From an uncultured Methylococcaceae bacterium (lineage in GTDB: Bacteria > Pseudomonadota > Gammaproteobacteria > Methylococcales > Methylomonadaceae), in assembly GCA_903918335.1 (NCBI GenBank), contig CAIXDX010000118.1:1-32373 (forward strand): 32,373 nt of DNA, read 5' to 3'. Positions 26,345 through 32,373 of the stretch are shown piece by piece (position 1 is the stretch's first letter; every line of letters starts with the position of its first letter). The notes under the pieces were generated by a model. That model was not told the origin of the DNA. It ran no database searches and saw only the letters and a list, made by a program, of their open reading frames with translations. Made by a program: the position numbers and the translations under genes.

Positions 26345-28354
26345 ATGAGTGAAACAAGTAAACGCATCGGTTTATCCCTAGCCTTAATAATTCTCTGCAG
26401 CTCGTTATTATTATGGTCAGATAGACATAATCGCCATTCTGATTCTGAGGTAACACCCAGTGTTTCTAAAGAAATTCCTATAGCTTTACTACAATTAAAC
26501 ACAAACCCAATTACAGATGAAATGAGAGCTGGCATATACGATGCGTTGGGCGCCAAGGGCTTTAAAGAAGGTAGCAACATTAAAATTACCTATTACAATC
26601 CCGAAGGTGATTTACCTACAGCCAACTTAATGGCACAAAAAATTACAAGTGGCGAATATAAAGTCGCCATCTCTATTACAACATTAATGCTCCAGACCCT
26701 AGCTAATGCAAATCGGTCTAGCCATGTTACCCATGTATTTGGTGCAGTCACCTCCCCTATCATTGCTGGTGTAGGTGTAAAAGCGATTGATAGTTTAGAT
26801 AAACCCCCTTATTTAACCGGTGTTGGCACACCACAGCCCGTTAAAGAGATATTTCGGGTAGCAAAACAACTCAATCCAAATTTAAAAACTGTAGGTGTCG
26901 TTTGGAATCCAGCAGAAGTAAATTCTGAATTTTGTACAAAACAAGCACGGGAAGTTTCAGCGGAATTAGGCTTAACTTTATTAGAAGCCCCCATAGAACA
27001 AGCTAAAGACATCCGCGAAGCCGCACAATCATTAGTAACACGTGGTGTGCAAGCATTTTGGACTGGTGGAGATGCGACAGTTAATTCAAATGTACATGCA
27101 CTGATAGAAGTATCCACTAGCGCAAAAATTCCAGTTATCTCAAACATTACAGGCCACGCTAAACAAGGTGGCTTATTCGATTATGGGTCTGATTACCATG
27201 AAGTGGGCGAACAAGTAGGCCGTATAACTGCCGACATATTAGGAGGTAAAGATCCTAGCACTATCGCAATTACTAATTACACCCCTGAAAAAGTTATTCT
27301 AAATGAACAAGTTCAGAAGACTCTTAAAGAATCATGGACTTTTACGGATGATCTATATAAAAAAGCCATCACTATAATTGATGAAAATGGCAAAGTAAAT
27401 TCTACTAATACCAATACCATCGAAACAAACCCACAATCTAAAGAGCCTAGCATTATCATTGATCCCGATAAGCACTATAAAGTTGGTTTAGCTTATTTTG
27501 CGCCTGAACCCGGTATTGATTCAGTATTAGCCGGTTTAAATGCACAATTAAAACTTTTAGGTTTAGAAGAAGGCAAAAACTTAAGCTTTAAGACTATGCA
27601 TGCCCAAGGTGAAATTGCCCAAATCTCTACAATAGGTCAAGTATTAGACAGTAGTGATGTAGATGCCATTTTAACCTTAACTACACCAGTTCTTCAGGGG
27701 GTGGGCATGATGGCAAAACATAAGCCCGTCGTTTTTACTTATGTAACTGACCCGATTGCAGCCGGTGCAGGAAAATCTTTTACCGAGCATTTACCCCATT
27801 TGACGGGTATAGGCTCATTTCCACCTATCGAAGACATGCTAACGGTTACACAAAAAGTATTACCTAACATTCATAAAATAGGCACTTTATATAATCCTAG
27901 TGAAGTTAATTCAGTAAAAGTAGCCACAGTGATGCGAGATCTTTGTAAACAAAAAGGTTTCGAGTTTATCGAAGCACCCATAAATACAACGGCTGATGCC
28001 GTGCAGGCTGCTCAAAGTTTAGCCGCTCAAAATGTAGAAGCCATATTGTCAGTCAGTGACAATACGATGTATCAAGCCTTAGATGCTATCAGTAACGTTG
28101 CGACAAAAAGTCATATACCTGTGATATTAGATCAACCTGAGTTTATTGATCATGAAGCTCTTATGGTAGTGGGTGTGGATTATAAAGAAAGTGGCACTTC
28201 AGCTGCAGAACCACTAGCTCAAATTTTAACCGGTACTAATCCTGGTTCTATTCCATTTAAAAATGTGAGCAAAAAAGTCATTCTATTAAACGCTAAAGTC
28301 GCAAAAAACTTAAATATAGTCTTTACCGATGAAGTTCGGGCCTTGGCTAAATAA
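26345..28354 (+). CDS. Tandem-duplicated TrpX-like substrate-binding protein
   Basis: A 669-residue fusion of two COG2984-type binding domains behind an N-terminal membrane anchor or signal (SLALIILCSSLLLW). Domain 1 spans about residues 45-335 and domain 2 about 375-665, joined by a short linker rich in Asn, Ser and Thr. Repeat matches include VVWNPAEVNSEF with TLYNPSEVNSVK, LLEAPIEQAKDI with FIEAPINTTADA, and AAQSLVTRGVQA with AAQSLAAQNVEA. No lipobox is evident at the Cys in LIILC, so it is probably a membrane-anchored periplasmic protein. Normal family members have one domain of about 330 residues. It precedes the STAS, permease and ATPase genes and is likely the main ligand-binding part of that transporter. 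Confidence 0.88.
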   Translation: MSETSKRIGLSLALIILCSSLLLWSDRHNRHSDSEVTPSVSKEIPIALLQLNTNPITDEMRAGIYDALGAKGFKEGSNIKITYYNPEGDLPTANLMAQKITSGEYKVAISITTLMLQTLANANRSSHVTHVFGAVTSPIIAGVGVKAIDSLDKPPYLTGVGTPQPVKEIFRVAKQLNPNLKTVGVVWNPAEVNSEFCTKQAREVSAELGLTLLEAPIEQAKDIREAAQSLVTRGVQAFWTGGDATVNSNVHALIEVSTSAKIPVISNITGHAKQGGLFDYGSDYHEVGEQVGRITADILGGKDPSTIAITNYTPEKVILNEQVQKTLKESWTFTDDLYKKAITIIDENGKVNSTNTNTIETNPQSKEPSIIIDPDKHYKVGLAYFAPEPGIDSVLAGLNAQLKLLGLEEGKNLSFKTMHAQGEIAQISTIGQVLDSSDVDAILTLTTPVLQGVGMMAKHKPVVFTYVTDPIAAGAGKSFTEHLPHLTGIGSFPPIEDMLTVTQKVLPNIHKIGTLYNPSEVNSVKVATVMRDLCKQKGFEFIEAPINTTADAVQAAQSLAAQNVEAILSVSDNTMYQALDAISNVATKSHIPVILDQPEFIDHEALMVVGVDYKESGTSAAEPLAQILTGTNPGSIPFKNVSKKVILLNAKVAKNLNIVFTDEVRALAK

Positions 28355-28396
28355 AAATAAATACCCGCGATAACACTATTTATTAAGAGATCTGAA

Positions 28397-29626
28397 ATGG
28401 AAATTACGTCCAAACTCATTAATGATGAAACCATCATTAAACTAAGCGGTAGACTAGACGCCGCCTGGAGTAGTTCTGTAGATAAAGCCTTACAAGATAC
28501 TATCTATGAGGGCTCACATAGAATCGCTTTAGATTTAGCACAAGTCAGTTACATTAGTTCTGCGGGTATCAGAGTACTCGTCATACTAATAAAAAACCTT
28601 AAAGCACTGGGGGGTACTTTTCGACTTATCAATGCCTCACCGGAAGTATCAGATGTTTTGAATTTAGTGGGCTTTACGCAATTATTATCAACACTTAAAC
28701 AAAGTACAGTTACTCATGCACCATCCAATTCGCAACCAGAATCTCAAATATTACACCTTGCTGATAATGACTACTCTGTTTATACCTTAGATATCACTGC
28801 CAGCCAAATAGGCCAAGTAATTGGCGATGCGTCATTACCTAGCCATGAACTAAAGATGACAACTTTGCCAGTTAATCATGATAGCTGGCTTATTGGACAA
28901 GGGTGTCTAGGAAATAGCCCCTACGATACAAATAGTGGTGGCGAATTGTTAGCAGTGTCTGGTTTAGCAATTGCTTTACCCGGTGATGCAGAACAAGCGG
29001 ACTGGATACAAAAAGAACAAGAACTCACCCCGCAAGTTGGTCTTTTTCATGGCCTTAATGTTAATGGAAACTATCGTTATTTACTTAGATTCGGTGAAAC
29101 CGCTGGTGCATTGTCACTAAAACTCAGTGAATTAACTAAAGCCGCATTAGAAATTTGCGCTTCAGATACCGTGTCATTTGTGGCCTTAGCAGAAACAGCG
29201 CATTTAATTGGCGCAGTCGCCCAATTATCTCCTGAACAATATCCTGAAGACTTTTTTTCCTTTCCAAGCATACGCGATCGTTTGCTATTTACTGCAGAAC
29301 CAGCCTATGCAAACGAAACCTGTTTAATAATTGGGGTAATTTCAAGAAAACCTGATCAGCTATTAGCTAGTCAAGTTAGACCCTTAGCTGATGATTCTGA
29401 ACTTAGCATACATGCCCATGCTGGCATAGTGCCGTTTAATCCTATTAAAAAAGGCTACATTGAATTAGGGGATTCTTTAGATAAATTTATGAGCACACAA
29501 ACAATCCGTGGAGTTTTACATTTATTAAACGATGATAGAGACGGTGTAGGTGTAGGGGAAAGTTATCTGCGCAGAGGTGCTTTATGGTGTGCGCCTGTTA
29601 CTTTTAATGGAGAAAACCGAGTATGA
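28397..29626 (+). CDS. STAS-domain protein with a large unrecognised C-terminal domain
   Basis: A 409-residue cytoplasmic protein. Residues 1-100 form a clear STAS (anti-anti-sigma) domain, with KLSGRLDAAW, ALDLAQ and YISSAGIRVLVIL; Ser55 aligns with the Ser that RsbW-type kinases phosphorylate. Residues of about 115-400 form a separate region I do not recognise, containing DSWLIGQGCLGNSP, LRFGETAGALSLKL, HAHAGIVPFNP and LHLLNDDRDGVGVGESYL. Canonical SpoIIAA proteins stop at about 115 residues. The gene has AAGAG upstream of its ATG and overlaps the permease gene by 4 nt (ATGA), suggesting its output acts directly on the ABC transporter rather than on a sigma factor. That is an inference. Confidence 0.78.
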   Translation: MEITSKLINDETIIKLSGRLDAAWSSSVDKALQDTIYEGSHRIALDLAQVSYISSAGIRVLVILIKNLKALGGTFRLINASPEVSDVLNLVGFTQLLSTLKQSTVTHAPSNSQPESQILHLADNDYSVYTLDITASQIGQVIGDASLPSHELKMTTLPVNHDSWLIGQGCLGNSPYDTNSGGELLAVSGLAIALPGDAEQADWIQKEQELTPQVGLFHGLNVNGNYRYLLRFGETAGALSLKLSELTKAALEICASDTVSFVALAETAHLIGAVAQLSPEQYPEDFFSFPSIRDRLLFTAEPAYANETCLIIGVISRKPDQLLASQVRPLADDSELSIHAHAGIVPFNPIKKGYIELGDSLDKFMSTQTIRGVLHLLNDDRDGVGVGESYLRRGALWCAPVTFNGENRV

Positions 29627-30558
29627 CACTATTAATAGGCGCATTAACTTTAGGCATAATTTTATCTTTATTAGCACTAGGTGTTTACATATCCTATCGA
29701 ATCTTTGATATTGCTGACATTACCGTAGATGGCTCAATTACCTTTGGCGCTGCTGTTAGCAGTGTGCTGTTAGTCCAAATGGGTGTGCATCCACTATGGG
29801 CGACACTGGCAGGCTTTTTAGCAGGTGCTATAGCCGGTACTGTCAGTGGCATATTACAAACCCACTTTAAAATTAATCCGCTGCTGTCAGGTATCTTAGT
29901 GATGACCGGCTTATACTCGGTTAATTTACATGTAATGGGGCGAAGTAATATACCCTTTTTAGGCACAGTAACCCTGTCTACCTATTGTGAAAAAATAGGT
30001 AATATCGTTTTTGGTGGCAACGAAATCCTCTTGATGGGATGGACGGTTTCAACAACTGATTTAATGACGCTTATCCTAATGTTTTTATTAGTTAGCAGTA
30101 TCTCCTTAGTCTTATGGTTATTTTTTCATACCGATTTAGGGACAGCCATGCGCGCTTCTGGCGATAATCCACAAATGATAAGAGCACTGGGTGGTAATGT
30201 TGAATACTACAAAATATTTGGTTTAGCGCTATCAAATGGCCTAGTAGGATTAGCTGGCGCTTTATGGGCACAATATCAAAATTTTGCAGATGTACAAATG
30301 GGTATTGGCATGGTGGTTTGGGGCTTAGCGAGTGTCATTATCGGAGAAGCTTTAGCCGGAACAGCCAGTGTAGGTACGGCAATTATAGGCACTATCATTG
30401 GCTCAATTTTATTTAGACAATTAGTGGCTATCGCTTTATCGTTTGGCTTAAATCCAAATGACTTAAAATTGATAACCGCCCTATTCGTATTTGCCGCACT
30501 AATTTTACCCAATATGCTCAGTAAATTATCTGTTGGTAAACGCAAGGTGGCGCTATGA
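29623..30558 (+). CDS. ABC transporter permease (COG4120 / BPD_transp_2)
   Basis: Inner-membrane permease of 311 residues with about eight to nine hydrophobic segments. The opening LGVYISYRIFDIADITVDGS and the later TDLGTAMRASGDNPQMIRAL and GLVGLAGALWAQYQNFADV match the permease partner of TrpX-like binding proteins, related to the LivH/LivM group. It overlaps the STAS gene (ATGA) upstream and the ATPase gene (ATGA) downstream, so all three should be made together. The likely substrate class is aromatic amino acids or related compounds, from knowledge of the family; the true substrate is not established. Confidence 0.88.
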   Translation: MTLLIGALTLGIILSLLALGVYISYRIFDIADITVDGSITFGAAVSSVLLVQMGVHPLWATLAGFLAGAIAGTVSGILQTHFKINPLLSGILVMTGLYSVNLHVMGRSNIPFLGTVTLSTYCEKIGNIVFGGNEILLMGWTVSTTDLMTLILMFLLVSSISLVLWLFFHTDLGTAMRASGDNPQMIRALGGNVEYYKIFGLALSNGLVGLAGALWAQYQNFADVQMGIGMVVWGLASVIIGEALAGTASVGTAIIGTIIGSILFRQLVAIALSFGLNPNDLKLITALFVFAALILPNMLSKLSVGKRKVAL

Positions 30559-31406
30559 ACAATCAACAATCTAACGCTAATTTAAATCCTGCTCTGGTTC
30601 AACTGACGGATGTCTTTAAAACCTTTAATGCCGGAACCGTTAATGAAGTTCGCCCCATGCAAGGGGTTAACTTAACAATAACCGAAGGTTCATTTGTTAT
30701 TGTGCTTGGCGGTAATGGTTCTGGAAAATCAACTTTACTAAATGCAATTGCCGGTAGTTTTATGATTGATACCGGTAAGATTGCATTAAATGGAGAAGAC
30801 GTAACGCAATGGCCAGAACACAAACGCGCCACGTTAATAGGTCGGGTATTTCAGAACCCTTTCTCTGGTACAGCACCCTCCATGTCTATTTTAGATAATT
30901 TTTCATTAGCGGCCAAACGCGGCAAGTTTAGAGGTTTAAGTTGGGCGCACTCGTCTAATTTACAAGATGAATTAAAAGATCGGGTAAGTGAACTAAAAAT
31001 GGGCTTAGAAAACCGATTGGATACAGCCATTGGTTCATTATCCGGCGGTCAAAGACAAGCCTTAACTTTATTAATGGCTACTTGGCTAAAACCAAAGTTA
31101 CTCTTATTAGATGAACATACCGCAGCACTTGACCCCAAAAGTGCCGATCAAGTCATTGCATTAACGGAACAAATAATCTCTAAAGAAAAATTAACCACGC
31201 TTATGGTTACCCACTCTATGCAGCAAGCAATTAATTTGGGTGACCGGATTATCATGATGCATAAAGGAAATATGTTACATGACGTTAATGCGCATGAAAA
31301 ACAACGTTTACGCATCGATGATTTACTGTCTAGATTTGAAAATGTAAGACGCAGAGAATTATTAGATGAAAGTGTGGCCGATTTATTACGACTAAGATAT
31401 ATTTAA
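30555..31406 (+). CDS. ABC transporter ATPase (COG1101 type)
   Basis: Cytosolic ATPase of the transporter, 283 residues. It has Walker A GGNGSGKST, the signature LSGGQRQALTLL, Walker B with LLLLDEHTAALDP, and the switch His in MVTHSMQQA. The gene begins in an ATGA overlap with the permease gene. It is the partner expected for the TrpX-like binding protein and permease. The sequence shows no odd residues in the catalytic motifs, so it should be active. Confidence 0.94.
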   Translation: MNNQQSNANLNPALVQLTDVFKTFNAGTVNEVRPMQGVNLTITEGSFVIVLGGNGSGKSTLLNAIAGSFMIDTGKIALNGEDVTQWPEHKRATLIGRVFQNPFSGTAPSMSILDNFSLAAKRGKFRGLSWAHSSNLQDELKDRVSELKMGLENRLDTAIGSLSGGQRQALTLLMATWLKPKLLLLDEHTAALDPKSADQVIALTEQIISKEKLTTLMVTHSMQQAINLGDRIIMMHKGNMLHDVNAHEKQRLRIDDLLSRFENVRRRELLDESVADLLRLRYI

Positions 31407-31459
31407 CCATACCATACACAAAAACACCCTTTAACCAACAAGCTTAGGCATAGACTAAC

Positions 31460-31846
31460 ATGAGTAAAAAACTACTAATAACCGATGATGAACCTCATAT
31501 TAGGTTATTACTTGAACAAGCACTTGAAGACCTAGAAGATCATGATGTGGAATTTTTCTTTGCTGAAAATGGTGAAATAGCTTTAGAAATTATTGAAAAA
31601 GAAAAACCACAATTAGTATTACTTGATGTAATGATGCCCAAAATGAATGGTTTTGATGTGTGCAAAACTGTTAAAAAAGACTGGGGCATGGATGATGTTT
31701 TTATCATTATGTTAACCGCTAAAGGCCAAGAATATGATAAAGAGAAGGGCCTAGAAGTTGGCGCCAATTTTTATATAACCAAGCCATTTAATCCCGATGA
31801 AATCATGGCCCACGCCCTAAAAGTATTTGACATTGAATTAGATTAA
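31460..31846 (+). CDS. CheY-like single-domain response regulator
   Basis: A receiver domain without an output domain, 128 residues. The acidic pocket is TDDEP, the phospho-acceptor Asp lies in LVLLDVMMPKMNG, the switch Thr in IIMLTAKG, and the Lys in YITKPFNP. It could accept phosphate from the histidine kinase at 21867 or act as a phosphate sink, though which of these is not seen. It starts 53 nt after the ATPase gene without a clear Shine-Dalgarno sequence, and its stop codon overlaps the next ATG (TAATG), coupling it to a carbonic anhydrase. Confidence 0.9.
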   Translation: MSKKLLITDDEPHIRLLLEQALEDLEDHDVEFFFAENGEIALEIIEKEKPQLVLLDVMMPKMNGFDVCKTVKKDWGMDDVFIIMLTAKGQEYDKEKGLEVGANFYITKPFNPDEIMAHALKVFDIELD

Positions 31847-32373
31847 TGACTATGCAAGCATTTATACATCCTACTTTGAATAAATTATTAGACGGTATCA
31901 AAAATTTTCAACAACGGGTTTATGATCAGCACCTATTCAACATGAAAGATTTAGTAGAAGTCGGGCAACAGCCGAAGGTTTTATTAATTTCGTGCAGTGA
32001 CTCCCGCGTTGACCCTGCTATATTAACCAATGCGGCTCCTGGTGATTTATTTGTATTAAGAAATGTTGCTAACCTTGCGCCAAGCTATGAATTAGAAAGT
32101 AAATACGATGGTGCACGTTCTGCAATTGAATATGCGGTGAGAGATTTAGAAGTTGAGCATATTGTTATCTTAGGTCATGCACATTGTGGCGGCATAAAAG
32201 CTTTACTTAAATCATTATCAGGACAATCAATCCCTAGAGATTTTATTGGTGACTGGGTATCCATCGCTAAAGAGGGTTGTGAACGCTATGTCATAGAGCA
32301 ATTGGGTGATCTGAATAAACCTTTAAAGGAGGCTGATTTGGAGAACTTACATGAACATATACATTTACTTGAG
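31846..32373 (+). CDS. Beta-class carbonic anhydrase, 3'-truncated by window edge
   Basis: Zinc enzyme interconverting CO2 and bicarbonate. The frame runs to the last base without a stop; 176 residues are seen out of about 200-220 usual for the family. The zinc ligands are visible: Cys50 in SCSDSRVDP, and His111 with Cys114 in GHAHCGG; the Asp-Arg pair of CSDSR (Asp52, Arg54) is also intact. Other family motifs are VLRNVAN and GARSAIEYAV. The start is ATG 31846, overlapping the stop of the response regulator gene by one base; ATG 31852 is an alternative. No signal peptide, so it is cytoplasmic. Confidence 0.93.
   Translation, partial: MTMQAFIHPTLNKLLDGIKNFQQRVYDQHLFNMKDLVEVGQQPKVLLISCSDSRVDPAILTNAAPGDLFVLRNVANLAPSYELESKYDGARSAIEYAVRDLEVEHIVILGHAHCGGIKALLKSLSGQSIPRDFIGDWVSIAKEGCERYVIEQLGDLNKPLKEADLENLHEHIHLLE

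Noticed and set aside
1-32373. Mobile elements, CRISPR arrays, tRNA or rRNA genes
   Set aside because: I found no transposase or integrase gene, no terminal repeats, no regularly spaced repeats and no tRNA-like cloverleaf on either strand by reading.

Overview
The window looks like the chromosome of an AT-rich gammaproteobacterium. The main evidence is the dusB-fis pair followed by purH and purD, an arrangement typical of that class, together with RlmI, MsrB and ApeB homologues. The exact order cannot be fixed from sequence alone; I suspect a free-living or symbiotic sulfur-oxidiser- or methanotroph-like lineage, which is a guess. No tRNA, rRNA, CRISPR array or intact insertion sequence is visible.

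Region 1 (1-7818) is mostly housekeeping: a 5'-truncated rlmI, a small unknown membrane protein, dusB-fis, purH-purD, and on the minus strand an msrB-apeB pair. A strong inverted repeat separates purD from convergent apeB. Region 2 (7819-12010) holds a UDP-glucose dehydrogenase / UDP-glucuronate epimerase pair for surface polysaccharide precursors, an ASCH-domain protein, a decayed CBS-domain fragment and a two-part GNAT acetyltransferase.

Region 3 (12011-17202) is more AT-rich and accessory in character. It has a LuxR-type regulator whose ribosome-binding site lies in a 12-bp inverted repeat, a winged-helix regulator with a receiver domain that lacks its phospho-acceptor Asp, and a minus-strand set encoding an NCS1-family permease, a CAX-like cation antiporter and a small exported protein.

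Region 4 (17203-32373) is the notable part: a tightly packed run of 13 plus-strand genes. It opens with a gene I recognise as a tRNA-dependent cyclodipeptide synthase (CDPS), which overlaps a TonB-dependent receptor by 20 nt. Next come a PhnD-like and a TrpX-like periplasmic binding protein, a Cache-type hybrid histidine kinase, a GAF-SpoIIE phosphatase, an RsbW-like kinase, a fused double TrpX-like binding protein, a STAS protein with a large unrecognised C-terminal domain, an ABC permease and ATPase, a CheY-like receiver, and a beta-carbonic anhydrase cut by the window end. Read as a unit, it combines a small-molecule synthase, outer-membrane and inner-membrane transport parts, and a two-component plus partner-switching relay. 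My working hypothesis is a system that makes, senses or takes up a cyclodipeptide or aromatic amino-acid-derived ligand; the divergent NCS1 permease could move the product. The functional link is inferred from gene order and overlaps, not shown by the sequence.
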